This document shows, piece after piece, positions 1 to 8,253 of a stretch of DNA of 64,000 bases (its first letter is position 1; each line of letters starts with the position of its first letter). The position numbers and the translations under genes were made by a program. Below the pieces are notes generated by a model. The model saw only the letters and a program-made list of their open reading frames with translations. It was not told the origin of the DNA and did not search any database. The stretch is from CAVSUR01 sp963846005 (GTDB lineage: Bacteria; Actinomycetota; Actinomycetes; Streptosporangiales; Streptosporangiaceae), in assembly GCA_963846005.1 (NCBI GenBank), contig CAWJUH010000001.1, positions 62,001-126,000 of the forward strand, given 5' to 3'.

Positions 1-63
1 TGCCGCGCAGCAGCGAGCTGCGCCGTAGCGGAGGCGGCCGGCGCGGATCAGGACCAGGAGGCG

Positions 64-2196
64 GTGCTGGACGAGATCCTGGCGGCCAGGGACGCGGGAC
101 GGTCCCGGGAGGTGGCGCCAGGGGAGCTGGCGGGCCGGGTCGCTGAGGCGATGGCTCCCGGGCCCGGCCTCGCCGCGCTGCTTGCCACCACCTCAGCGGC
201 CGGGATCGCCCGCCGCGACTTGCCGTCTGTCGCCGCCGGATTCCGCCGGATCGCGTCCTGGGCGCAGGCCGCCGAACTGGCCGCTATCGCGCAGCTGGCC
301 GTGCGGTCCGCGGCCGCGGATGAGAAGGCCGGGCTGCTCGACGACGGCCGCCCGGCGCGGATCGGCCCGGACGCCACCGCGCAGGTGTCGCTGGCCCTGG
401 CCATGACGCACGCCGGGGCATCGGGCTGGACCGACCTCGCCGTGACGCTGGGCTGGCGGCTGGCCGCAACCGGCGCGGCGCTGTCGGCGGGGGAGATCGA
501 CCTGATCCGCGCGCGGCTGATCGCGGAGGCCACCAGCCTGCTCAGCGATGAAGCCGCGCGCGCGGTCGAGGCGCGGATCCTGCCCACCGCCGGCCAGCGC
601 ACGACCGGGCAGCTACGGGCCGCGCTGCGCACTGCCGTCATCACCGCCGACCCGGCTGGCGCAGAGCAGCGCCGCCGGGAGGCCGAACGGCGCGCCAAGA
701 TCGGCCTGTACGCCGACGACGAGGGGACGGCTACGCTGAGCGGGCAGAACCTGCCCGCGATCCTGGCCGCCGCGGCCTTCGCCCGGGTCACGGCCATGGC
801 CCGGGCCAGGAAGGCATCGGGATCAGGCGGCGGCATCGATGCGCACCGGGCTCAGGTAATGCTCGGCTTGCTGCTCGGGACCCTGCCCAGCATCCCGCCG
901 TCCGATGGCGCACCCGGCCAGCCGCCACCGTACTCGCCGCGGCCGGACCCGCCGCCCGGCGTGCCACCGCCTCCTGACCTGCCGTCGCCGCCAGATCCGC
1001 CCGCACCGTCCGGCTCGTCACCGCCGTCCGGCTCGCCACCCCCGTCCGGCTCGCCACCCCCGTCCGGCTCGCCACCCCCGTCCGGCTCGCCACCGCCGTC
1101 CGGCTCGCCACCCCCGTCCGGCTCGCCACCGCCGTCCGGCTCGCCACCCCCGTCCGGCTCGCCACCGCCGCGCGGCTCGCCACCGCCGCCGGGCGATGCC
1201 GACGCTCCTGCGGACGACGGCCTCGACGACGGCGGGCTGGTGCCCGGCCCTGACCCGGACGAGGACGACTGGCGCGCCGAGTTGCTGCCGCTGCCGCCGT
1301 GGCCGTCGCTACCGCAGCCGGTGGTGACCGCCGGGGCCGCCGGACCCGGCGGCCAGCACGAGACCGGAACGAGGACCGGCCTGCTGGACCTGACCATCCC
1401 GTGGCGGACCCTGGCCGGGATCTCGCCGCAGCCCGGCCAGCTAGGCCGGATCGGGCCGATCACGGCCGAGCAGGCACGCGAGCTGGCCGGGCACGCCGCC
1501 GCGGACCCGGCGCCCGCGTGGCGGGTGATCGTCACCGATGCGTCCGGGCATGCGCACGCGGTCACCTGGGTGCGACGCCGCCGCGGGCGGTTCCGCGCCG
1601 GCCCGCCCGGCCCGCCCGGCGCCGTCAGCACCACCGGCACTGTGAGAACCACCGGCGCTGTCAGCACCACCGGCCTCGTCGGCCGGGTCACGGTCACGAT
1701 CACCGAGGAACTGGCGCGGACGTGCGAGATGGCGCGGACGAGCAGGACGGTCCCGGTGCTGAAGCGCCGGGACGCGCAGCGGGACGACCCGCTGGCGCGG
1801 GTACAGGCCGCGGTGCTGCGCGCCGCGCGACGTGCCGTCCAGCACGCGCGGGCCCGGGCCGCTGCCGACGCGGCTGCCGGCGGGTGCGCGCACCTGGCGG
1901 AGTCACCGGCCTACCGGCCGCCGTCCTCGCTGCGCGAGTACGTGGTCGCGCGCGATGTGACCTGCCGGCATCGGTCCTGCCGCCAGCCTGCATGGCGTGG
2001 CGACCTCGACCACACCGTCGCCTTCCACCGGCACGGCCGGACCTGCGCGTGCAACCTGGGACCGCTCTGCCGTCTTCATCACCAGGTCAAGCAGCTGCGG
2101 GGCTGGCAGCTCATCCAGGCCGCGCCGGGTTTCTTCGAGTGGGTCACCTCAGCCGGGAAGCGGTACCGGGTCACGCCCGACCAGCACGTGACCTGA
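64..2196 (+). CDS. DUF222/HNH endonuclease-domain protein (13E12-repeat family) with Pro-rich repeats
   Basis: The first ~280 residues form the Ala/Arg-rich helical DUF222 region common in actinobacterial 13E12-type proteins. Residues ~285-385 are a low-complexity linker with about ten PPPSGS units. The C-terminus (~635-680) holds an HNH-like core: Cys-rich CRHRSC, then DLDHTVAFHRHGR, CNLGPLCRLHHQVK, giving the His and Cys metal and catalytic residues. The family is presumed to be a nuclease, often multi-copy and mobile; no substrate can be read here. GTG at 64 is the first start in the window, but the frame is open to base 1, so the true start may lie upstream. It stands alone, followed by a repeat-filled spacer. 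Confidence 0.85.
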   Translation: MLDEILAARDAGRSREVAPGELAGRVAEAMAPGPGLAALLATTSAAGIARRDLPSVAAGFRRIASWAQAAELAAIAQLAVRSAAADEKAGLLDDGRPARIGPDATAQVSLALAMTHAGASGWTDLAVTLGWRLAATGAALSAGEIDLIRARLIAEATSLLSDEAARAVEARILPTAGQRTTGQLRAALRTAVITADPAGAEQRRREAERRAKIGLYADDEGTATLSGQNLPAILAAAAFARVTAMARARKASGSGGGIDAHRAQVMLGLLLGTLPSIPPSDGAPGQPPPYSPRPDPPPGVPPPPDLPSPPDPPAPSGSSPPSGSPPPSGSPPPSGSPPPSGSPPPSGSPPPSGSPPPSGSPPPSGSPPPRGSPPPPGDADAPADDGLDDGGLVPGPDPDEDDWRAELLPLPPWPSLPQPVVTAGAAGPGGQHETGTRTGLLDLTIPWRTLAGISPQPGQLGRIGPITAEQARELAGHAAADPAPAWRVIVTDASGHAHAVTWVRRRRGRFRAGPPGPPGAVSTTGTVRTTGAVSTTGLVGRVTVTITEELARTCEMARTSRTVPVLKRRDAQRDDPLARVQAAVLRAARRAVQHARARAAADAAAGGCAHLAESPAYRPPSSLREYVVARDVTCRHRSCRQPAWRGDLDHTVAFHRHGRTCACNLGPLCRLHHQVKQLRGWQLIQAAPGFFEWVTSAGKRYRVTPDQHVT
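1013..1192 (+). repeat. 18-bp in-frame tandem repeat (PPPSGS units)
   Basis: About ten near-identical 18-bp units built on ccaccgccgtccggctcg lie inside the HNH gene. Units vary only at the third or fourth codon base (ccgccg versus cccccg), so every copy keeps PPPSGS. The tract encodes a flexible linker between the DUF222 and HNH parts. Confidence 0.9.
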
Positions 2197-2278
2197 CCGC
2201 CCGGCGAACCCGGGCCGGCCCGGCGGCTGGCCGGATGCTGCCGCAGGCGGTCTCCAACGGTGCCGCGGGCCGACGCCG

Positions 2279-2430
2279 TTGACCAGTGCCGTCTGACCAG
2301 TGCCGTCTGACCAGTGCCGTCTGACCAGTGCCGTCTGACCAGCGCCGTTGACCAGTGCCGTTGACCAGCGCCGTTTGACCAGCGCCGTTTGACCAGCGCC
2401 GTTTGACCAGCGCCGTTTGACCGGCGCGGC
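2279..2430. repeat. 14-bp intergenic tandem repeat array
   Basis: About ten head-to-tail copies of TGACCAGYGCCGTY (13-14 bp) fill most of the gap between the HNH gene and the MetE-like gene. The first copies read TGACCAGTGCCGTC, the later ones TGACCAGCGCCGTT, so the array is a two-block minisatellite. No ORF with family likeness spans it. The rest of 2197-2444 shows no other feature. Confidence 0.9.
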
Positions 2431-2444
2431 CCGCGGCGACCACG

Positions 2445-3566
2445 ATGCTGGCTATGCGAACTTCCCCGCCGTTCCGCGCTGACCACGTCGGCAGCCTGCT
2501 CCGGCCGCAGCGGCTCCTGGACGCCCGCCAGGAGCACGCCGCCGGTGACATCGGCGATGCCCGGCTGCGCGCAGTCGAGGACGAGTGCATCACCGAGGTC
2601 GTGGCGCTGCAGGAGGACACCGGCCTGCAGTCAGCGACCGACGGGGAGTTCCGCCGCGCGTCCTGGCACATGGACTTCATCTACCAGCTCGGCGGGGTCA
2701 GCAAGGCCCCCGGCAACCTGGCCGTCCGGTTCCGCAACGCCGACGGCACCATCGAATTCACCCCGGCGGCCATGCATGTGGACGGCAAGATCCGCCTCGA
2801 CCACACGATCTTCGAGCCCGACTTCCGCTACCTGCAGTCGGTGACCCGGACCGCGACGCCGAAGCTGACCATCCCGTCGCCGAGCATGGTCCACTACCGC
2901 GGCGGCCCGGCCGCGCTGGACAAGTCGGTCTACCCGGACATGGAGGAGTTCTGGGCCGACCTGTCCGCCGCCTACGCCGACCAGGTCCGGCGGATGGCGG
3001 ACCTCGGCTGCCGGTACCTCCAGCTCGACGACACCAGCCTGGCCTATCTCAACGACCCGGCCCAGCGGGCCGAGATCGCCGGGCGCGGCGAGGACGCCGA
3101 GCACCTGCACCAGCGATACATCCGGCAGGTCAACGCGGCACTGGCGGGGCGGCCGCCCGGGATGGCCGTCACCACGCACATGTGCCGCGGCAACTTCCGC
3201 TCCTCCTGGGCGGCCGAGGGCGGCTACGACTTCGTCGCCGAGGCCTTGTTCTCCGAGCTGGACGTGGACGGGTTCTTCCTGGAGTACGACGACGAGCGCT
3301 CCGGCGGCTTCGAGCCGCTGCGGTTCGTCCCGCCGGGCAAGATGGTCGTGCTCGGCCTGGTGACCACCAAGCGGCCGGAGCTGGAGAGCAAGGACGCGCT
3401 CAAGCGGCGGATCGACTCGGCCGCCAAGTACGTCCCGCTGGACCAGCTGTGCCTGTCACCCCAGTGCGGCTTCTCCTCGACCGTCGAAGGCAACTCCCTG
3501 ACCCGCGACGAGCAGCTGGCCAAGCTGCGGCTGGTGGTCCAGACCGCCGCCGAGGTCTGGGGCTGA
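2445..3566 (+). CDS. MetE C-terminal-like (cobalamin-independent) methyltransferase, YxjG/YxjH type
   Basis: This is a stand-alone catalytic domain of the cobalamin-independent methionine synthase fold (373 aa, the usual size for YxjG/YxjH-type proteins). It opens with PFRADHVGSLLRP, typical of this family. The zinc ligands are visible: His and Cys in TTHMCRGN (around residue 244) and Cys in PQCGFSSTVEGN near the C-terminus. Full MetE has an extra N-terminal half, absent here. Such proteins probably transfer a methyl group to homocysteine or a related thiol; the donor is unknown. ATG 2445 and ATG 2454 are both possible starts; neither has a clear ribosome binding site. Confidence 0.85.
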   Translation: MLAMRTSPPFRADHVGSLLRPQRLLDARQEHAAGDIGDARLRAVEDECITEVVALQEDTGLQSATDGEFRRASWHMDFIYQLGGVSKAPGNLAVRFRNADGTIEFTPAAMHVDGKIRLDHTIFEPDFRYLQSVTRTATPKLTIPSPSMVHYRGGPAALDKSVYPDMEEFWADLSAAYADQVRRMADLGCRYLQLDDTSLAYLNDPAQRAEIAGRGEDAEHLHQRYIRQVNAALAGRPPGMAVTTHMCRGNFRSSWAAEGGYDFVAEALFSELDVDGFFLEYDDERSGGFEPLRFVPPGKMVVLGLVTTKRPELESKDALKRRIDSAAKYVPLDQLCLSPQCGFSSTVEGNSLTRDEQLAKLRLVVQTAAEVWG

Positions 3567-3588
3567 ACTCAGCTCCGAGCCAGACGGG

Positions 3589-4947
3589 CTACAGATCCCG
3601 GAGCGCGTCGGACACCGCCCGGTGGAAGGTCGGATAGGCGTAGATCATCTCCTTGAGCTGCTGCACCGGGAGCTGCGCGTGCACGGCGAGGGTCAGCATG
3701 CTCAGCACCTCGCCGCCGGCCGGCCCGGCCGAGGTCGCGCCGGCCAGCACGCCCCGCCCGGAGTCGGCAACCAGCTTGATGAAGCCCTCGTTGCCTGCCT
3801 TGTGGATCCAGCCCCGGGCCGAGCTGGGGATCTGGGTGAGGCCGGTCCGCACCGTGAGTCCCTGCTCGCGGGCCTGCGCCTCGGTCAGCCCGACCGCCCC
3901 GACCTCCGGGTCGGTGAACGTGACCCGCGGCACCGCATGGTAACGGGCGCCGAAATGCTCCTCGCCGAGGATGTCGGCCACGATGATGTCCGCGTGGTAC
4001 ATCGACATGTGCGTGAAGGCGCCCTTGCCGACCACGTCGCCGAGCGCCCACACGCCCGGCGCGGCCCGCATGTGCTCATCCACGGAGACCGACCGGGCGT
4101 CCGGGTCCAGCCCGACCGCCGCCACCCCGACCGCGGCCAGGTCGGCCCGCCGCCCGGTGGCGACCAGCAGCTTTTCGGCCGTCAGCTGCTCGCCGCCCTG
4201 CAGCGTCACGGTGAACTCGCCGCCGTCGAAGCTCACCCGCTCCGCCCCCGCGCCGGTGCGAACCGTGATGCCGCCGCGGCCGAACACCTCGGCGATCAGC
4301 TCGCCCGCCTCCGGCTCCTCCAGCGGCAGCAGGTGGTCCATCGCCTCGACCACGGTCACCGCGGCGGCGAAGCGCGAGTACACCTGGGCCAGCTCGGCGC
4401 CGATCGCGCCGCCGCCGAGCACCAGCAGCGAGGACGGCACCTCGTCGGCCTCGATGGCCTCGTGGTTGGTCCAGTACGGGGTGCCGTGCAGGCCGGGCAC
4501 CGGCGGGATGGCAGCCGCGGTGCCGGTCGCGATGATGATCCCGCGGCTGGCCCGCAGCGTGTTGTCGCCCACCGTCACTACGCCCGGCGCGGTGATCGTG
4601 CCGTGCCCGCGGAACAGCCGGCCGCCCTTCTTGATGAACCGGTCGGCGGCCACCGTGTCGTCCCAGTCGTCGGTGGCCTCGGCCCGGATCCGCTGCGCGA
4701 CCGGCCCCCAGTCCGGCACCACGGTCGCGTCGCCCGCCATGCCCGGGATGCGCCGGCCCTCGGCCAGCAGGTTGGCGGCGCGGATCATCATCTTGGACGG
4801 GACGCAGCCCCAGTACGGGCACTCGCCGCCGACCAGCCGGGACTCGACCCCGGCCACCCGCAGCCCGGCCTCGGCGAGACGCTCGGCCGCGTCCTCACCG
4901 CCGGGTCCCATGCCGAGGACGATGACATCGAACTCCTGCTCGGGCAT
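3589..4947 (-). CDS. FAD-dependent pyridine nucleotide-disulfide oxidoreductase
   Basis: Class I flavoprotein disulfide reductase of 452 aa. The N-terminus has the FAD-binding GMGPGGEDAA motif, followed by the redox-active pair in GGECPYWGCVPSK (CX4C). A second nucleotide-binding motif, GGGAIGAELA, lies mid-protein, and ALGDVVGKGAFTHMS is the usual FAD-ribityl site. The C-terminal YPTFHRAVSD replaces the HPT of dihydrolipoamide dehydrogenase, so I do not call it Lpd. Candidates are a mercuric-reductase-like or mycothiol/quinone-linked reductase. The start is ATG 4947, preceded by GGGAG; the longer frame upstream lacks family likeness. It lies immediately downstream of speD, 41 bp apart on the same strand. 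Confidence 0.88.
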   Translation of the reverse strand: MPEQEFDVIVLGMGPGGEDAAERLAEAGLRVAGVESRLVGGECPYWGCVPSKMMIRAANLLAEGRRIPGMAGDATVVPDWGPVAQRIRAEATDDWDDTVAADRFIKKGGRLFRGHGTITAPGVVTVGDNTLRASRGIIIATGTAAAIPPVPGLHGTPYWTNHEAIEADEVPSSLLVLGGGAIGAELAQVYSRFAAAVTVVEAMDHLLPLEEPEAGELIAEVFGRGGITVRTGAGAERVSFDGGEFTVTLQGGEQLTAEKLLVATGRRADLAAVGVAAVGLDPDARSVSVDEHMRAAPGVWALGDVVGKGAFTHMSMYHADIIVADILGEEHFGARYHAVPRVTFTDPEVGAVGLTEAQAREQGLTVRTGLTQIPSSARGWIHKAGNEGFIKLVADSGRGVLAGATSAGPAGGEVLSMLTLAVHAQLPVQQLKEMIYAYPTFHRAVSDALRDL

Positions 4948-4987
4948 CGCGCGCTCCCGTCGGTTGCTGTGGCTGGCTGCCACCCTG

Positions 4988-5392
4988 TCAGGCCGGAGGC
5001 CGGCGGCCGCGCTCGACCTGCCGGACGGACACATCCTCAAGCCCGAGGCCGGCGATCAGCCGGGACACGACGGCTTCGCCGTCGATCGCGCCGCAGCTGA
5101 ACAGGTCCACCGCGACCAGGGCTTCCTCCGGCCAGGTGTGCACGCTCAAGTGCGATTCAGCCAGAATCAGCACCAGCGTGATCGCGCCGTTGGGAAACAC
5201 CACGTGACTGGAGTCCAGCACGTGCCCGCCGCCGGCCGCGACCGCCGCGGCGGCGACGGCCGACAGCGGCTCCAGCCCGGTGACCGCAGAGCCCGGCGCG
5301 GCGGTGCCGTCGATGGCGTAGAGCACCTTGGCGGAGGCGGCTTCATCGCGCCGGAGGCCGGCGAAGTCACGCGCCGCCTGATTGCCGAGCAT
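4988..5392 (-). CDS. speD: S-adenosylmethionine decarboxylase proenzyme
   Basis: 134-aa prokaryotic-type AdoMet decarboxylase. It makes decarboxylated AdoMet, the aminopropyl donor for polyamine synthesis. The self-cleavage and pyruvoyl-forming segment is clear in LAESHLSVHTWPEEA: the serine after ESHL becomes the pyruvoyl group. FSCG follows at the expected distance and holds the catalytic Cys. It is divergent from bpsA (next entry), with 55 bp between the starts. On the minus strand a TATCCT box ends about 8 nt before the ATG, so the message may be leaderless. The pairing with bpsA explains its role as aminopropyl supplier. Confidence 0.95.
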   Translation of the reverse strand: MLGNQAARDFAGLRRDEAASAKVLYAIDGTAAPGSAVTGLEPLSAVAAAAVAAGGGHVLDSSHVVFPNGAITLVLILAESHLSVHTWPEEALVAVDLFSCGAIDGEAVVSRLIAGLGLEDVSVRQVERGRRPPA

Positions 5393-5447
5393 GATGTGGC
5401 AGGATACCGTACGGCCCGCTGACCGGCCGGAGTGCAGGACGCAGCCG
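5393..5447. promoter_or_regulatory. Divergent speD/bpsA promoter region
   Basis: A 55-bp gap separates the two starts. On the minus strand TATCCT (5399-5404) fits a TANNNT -10 box placed so that transcription would begin at or beside the speD ATG. On the plus strand AGGAC (5436-5440) is the likely bpsA ribosome binding site. No operator palindrome was seen. Confidence 0.4.
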
Positions 5448-6650
5448 ATGGACCCGAACCAACTCATGAACATGGACGCAGTGGTGGCGCAGGTCGCCTC
5501 CGCGGTCGGGCTGGCCGAGGGCCGGTCCGGGGTCCGGGATGTGCTGACCGCCATCAGCCGCACCGAGCCGGTCGCCGTCCGCGAGGTCAGCCGGCTGGCC
5601 GGGCTCCCGGTCCCGATCGTCGCCGCCGTCTGCAACGAGCTGCGCGCCCGCGGCGTCGTCGACCGCTCCCGCCCCGTCCGGCTCACCGAGGCCGGCCGCA
5701 GCGCGCTCGGCCCGGCCCGCTCCGACCTGGCCGCGGCCTGCCCGCAGTGCGCGGGCAGCGGCCTGGCCGTCCCGCCGGAACTGGCCGGTCTCGCCGCGGA
5801 GCTGGAACCGGCCGCCGCGGGCGCGCCGGCGGCCAGGACCGAGCTGGACCAGACCCACTGCACGGTCGCGACGAAGATCCACCGGGTGCTGGTCATGCAC
5901 CAGGCCGGTGCCCTGGCGGGCCGGCGCATCCTGCTGCTCGGCGACGACGACCTGATCGCGGTGGCGATCGCCCGGTTCGGCGCCGTCACCGGGCTGGTCC
6001 CGGCCCGGCTGACCGTCGTCGACACCGACCCCGACGTGCTCGGCTGGATCGGCCAGCAGGCGGCCGGAACCGGCCTGGAGCCCGAACTGGTCCGCCACGA
6101 CCTGCGCCAGCCGCTGCCCGCCGCCCTGGCCGGCGAGTTCGGCGTGGTCGGCACCGACCCGCCGTACACGGTGCCGGGCGCGCAGCTGTTCCTGTCCCGC
6201 GCCGTGGCCGCGCTGGACCCCGAGCCGGGCCAGCACGTGTTCTTCTCCTTCGGCGCCCGGCGCCCGGCCGAGACGCTCCGCACCCAGGAGATCATCGCCG
6301 GGCTGGGGCTGGCCATCCGCGGCCTGTGGCCGGGCTTCAATACCTACGCCGGGGCCGGCATCCTGGCCGGCACCAGCAACCTGTACCACCTGCGCAGCAC
6401 GGCCGGGTCCCGGCCGCTGGTCACCGGCACGCACGACGGCCCGCTCTACACCGCCGACCACCGGCAGGCCGCCACCCGGCCGTACCGGTGCGCGGGCTGC
6501 AAGGCCGTGCACGAGACCGGCCCCGGGACGCCGTGGCCGCAGATCGGCGACCTGCAGGCGGCGGGCTGCCCGCGCTGCGGCGGCACCGTGTTCCGCCCGA
6601 TGGCCAGATCCGCAGCGCCATCCGCAGCGGCGAGGGGAGCTGACCGGTGA
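5448..6650 (+). CDS. bpsA: Branched-chain polyamine synthase (N4-bis(aminopropyl)spermidine synthase) family
   Basis: 400-aa member of the BpsA (former DUF43) family. In thermophilic archaea and bacteria this enzyme adds two aminopropyl groups from decarboxylated AdoMet to the N4 of spermidine. An N-terminal winged helix (residues ~1-85) is followed by CPQC (from residue 98). The Rossmann core has the family's GDDDL at ~165, VDTD at ~190 and DPPYT at ~237. A C-terminal zinc-ribbon-like pair, CAGC and CPRC (from ~348), looks like an extra domain. ATG 5448 is chosen for its AGGAC site; an ATG at 5382 would overlap speD. The stop overlaps the next gene. The exact acceptor amine is inference. Confidence 0.85.
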   Translation: MDPNQLMNMDAVVAQVASAVGLAEGRSGVRDVLTAISRTEPVAVREVSRLAGLPVPIVAAVCNELRARGVVDRSRPVRLTEAGRSALGPARSDLAAACPQCAGSGLAVPPELAGLAAELEPAAAGAPAARTELDQTHCTVATKIHRVLVMHQAGALAGRRILLLGDDDLIAVAIARFGAVTGLVPARLTVVDTDPDVLGWIGQQAAGTGLEPELVRHDLRQPLPAALAGEFGVVGTDPPYTVPGAQLFLSRAVAALDPEPGQHVFFSFGARRPAETLRTQEIIAGLGLAIRGLWPGFNTYAGAGILAGTSNLYHLRSTAGSRPLVTGTHDGPLYTADHRQAATRPYRCAGCKAVHETGPGTPWPQIGDLQAAGCPRCGGTVFRPMARSAAPSAAARGADR

Positions 6651-7159
6651 CCGCGCTGCAAGCCGGTGACCGCTACCTGGTCCGGGCGGCTACCGAAGCC
6701 GACCTGGACGCGATCGCGGAGTTCGAGATCGGCATCGCCCGGGTGTCGTTCGGCGCCGAGGCCATCACCGACCCGGCGCTGCACCGCAAGCGGGCTGCCG
6801 GCTCGCTCGGCAAGCCCGGCGAGGTGACGCTGATCGCCGCGGCCGCGCAGGCCCCGCGCACCGCGCTGGGCTGGGCCTGGCTGTCGGCCCGCACCAACTC
6901 GCTCACCGGCGAGCGGTACGGCAACTTCCGCTCGCTGGCCGTGGCGGACGTGCCGGACCGCAGCGAGCTCGGCGAGCTGCTGCTGGCCGCGGTCATCGAC
7001 GCCGCCGACGCGGCCGGCCTGGCCCGGCTGACCGGCAAGGTGCACGCCCGCAACCTCGGCATGCGGGCGCTGTACCGCAAGTTCGGCTTCGAGGCCGCGC
7101 ACCTGACCATGGAGCGCAGCCGAGACGCCGCCGGTCCCGGGCAGGCCGCGCCCTCATGA
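6647..7159 (+). CDS. GNAT-family N-acetyltransferase
   Basis: 170 aa with a GNAT fold: N-terminal VRAATEADLDAIAEFE, a central beta strand LGWAWLSA, a hydrophobic FRSLAVADVP before the acyl-CoA loop, and a C-terminal VHARNLGMRALYRKFGFE, the classic helix and strand 7. GTG 6647 overlaps the bpsA stop by 4 bp, and its own stop overlaps the next ATG by 4 bp (ATGA), so it is translationally coupled on both sides. Its position suggests the amine product of BpsA, or a carrier-bound acyl group, as substrate; this is inferred from context only. Confidence 0.85.
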   Translation: MTALQAGDRYLVRAATEADLDAIAEFEIGIARVSFGAEAITDPALHRKRAAGSLGKPGEVTLIAAAAQAPRTALGWAWLSARTNSLTGERYGNFRSLAVADVPDRSELGELLLAAVIDAADAAGLARLTGKVHARNLGMRALYRKFGFEAAHLTMERSRDAAGPGQAAPS

Positions 7160-8253
7160 TCAAGTGCGTGATCTGGGACCTGGACCGCACGCTGCTGGAC
7201 GGGGTCTTCCTGGAGTCCGCGCCGGGCGCGCCGCCGCCCGCCGACCCGCAGCTCACGGCGGTGCTGCGCGAGCTGACCGGACGCGGCATCGTGCACGCAG
7301 TCGCCAGCCGCAACCCGCCCGCCGCCGCCGAGCACGCCGCCGCGGTGACCGGCGCCCGGTTCGCGGCGGTGCAGTGCGGCTGGGGGGCCAAGCCGGAGGC
7401 GGTCCGGGCGATCCTGGCCGACCTGCAGATCGGCGCGGACGCGGTGGCGTTCGTCGACGACGAGCCGATCGAGCGGGCCGAGGTCGCGGCCGCGCTGCCC
7501 GAGGTGCTGGTGCTGTCGCCGGAGGATGCCCGCGACGCGCCGGGCTGGCCGGAGTTCAGCCCGGCAGTGGTCACCGACGAGGCGCGGCGGCGCGGTGAGA
7601 TGTACGCCCAGCGGCGGCGCCGGCAGGCCGGGGCGCAGGCCTTCGGCGGGTCCCGGGAGGAGTTCCTGCGCCGCAGCGGCACCCGGGTGGTCATCTCCCC
7701 GGCCCGGCTGGCCGACGCCGCCCGGGTGGCCGAGCTGTCGCAGCGCACGCACCAGTTCAACTCGACCGGAGAGCAGCTCACGACGGCAGAGCTGGACGGC
7801 CTGCTGCGAGCACACGACCTGCGGATCCCGGTGGTGCGGCTGTCGGACGACTACGGCGACGACGGCCTGGTCGGCGCCTGCCTGATCGGCACCGGCCCGG
7901 CCGCGCCCGGCCCGGCGGCCGCATCCGGGCCGGCGGCCGGCGGCCGGGAGTGGGCCGTGCCGCTGCTGATGATGTCGTGCCGGGCGATGGGCCGCGGGGT
8001 CATCGACGCGCTGCTGGCCTGGCTGTGCCGGGAGGCGTCCGGCGCCGGCGCGGCGGCGGTGCGGCTGCCGTGCCGGCTGACCTCGCGCAACGTGCCGCTG
8101 CGGCTGGCGCTGGCCGCGGCCGGGTTCCGCGCCGGACCCGGGGACGGTCCCGGGCCGGACGGATTGGCCGTGTTCAGCCGGGCGCTGGACGGGCCGCTAC
8201 CGGAAGTTCCCCGGTGGGCCCGCGCCGAGGGCTGGAGTGGCCAAGGTGAGTGA
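7156..8253 (+). CDS. FkbH-like HAD-IIIC phosphatase/glyceryl-transferase-type protein
   Basis: 365 aa. The first ~150 residues are a HAD domain of the IIIC/FkbH class: DLDRTLLDGV carries the nucleophile Asp and the second Asp, and FVDDEPIERAEV is the distal DD motif. After EEFLRRSGTRVVIS comes the FkbH-type C-terminal half with QRTHQFNSTG, which resembles a GNAT fold. FkbH proteins load 1,3-bisphosphoglycerate-derived glyceryl units onto acyl carrier proteins in polyketide pathways. The ACP gene that directly overlaps this one fits that chemistry. The gene sits in a coupled operon with bpsA and a GNAT gene, an unusual setting. The true acyl unit cannot be read from sequence. Confidence 0.83.
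   Translation: MIKCVIWDLDRTLLDGVFLESAPGAPPPADPQLTAVLRELTGRGIVHAVASRNPPAAAEHAAAVTGARFAAVQCGWGAKPEAVRAILADLQIGADAVAFVDDEPIERAEVAAALPEVLVLSPEDARDAPGWPEFSPAVVTDEARRRGEMYAQRRRRQAGAQAFGGSREEFLRRSGTRVVISPARLADAARVAELSQRTHQFNSTGEQLTTAELDGLLRAHDLRIPVVRLSDDYGDDGLVGACLIGTGPAAPGPAAASGPAAGGREWAVPLLMMSCRAMGRGVIDALLAWLCREASGAGAAAVRLPCRLTSRNVPLRLALAAAGFRAGPGDGPGPDGLAVFSRALDGPLPEVPRWARAEGWSGQGE

Noticed and set aside
1013..2430. Possible CRISPR array from the 18-bp and 14-bp repeats
   Set aside because: Units are contiguous with no unique spacers, and no cas gene is present.
3622..5100. Long plus-strand open frame (492 aa) opposite the disulfide reductase
   Set aside because: It is the complement of a gene with clear FAD and redox motifs. 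Its sequence is Arg/Gly/Pro/His-rich without any domain, as is common for antisense frames in high-GC DNA.
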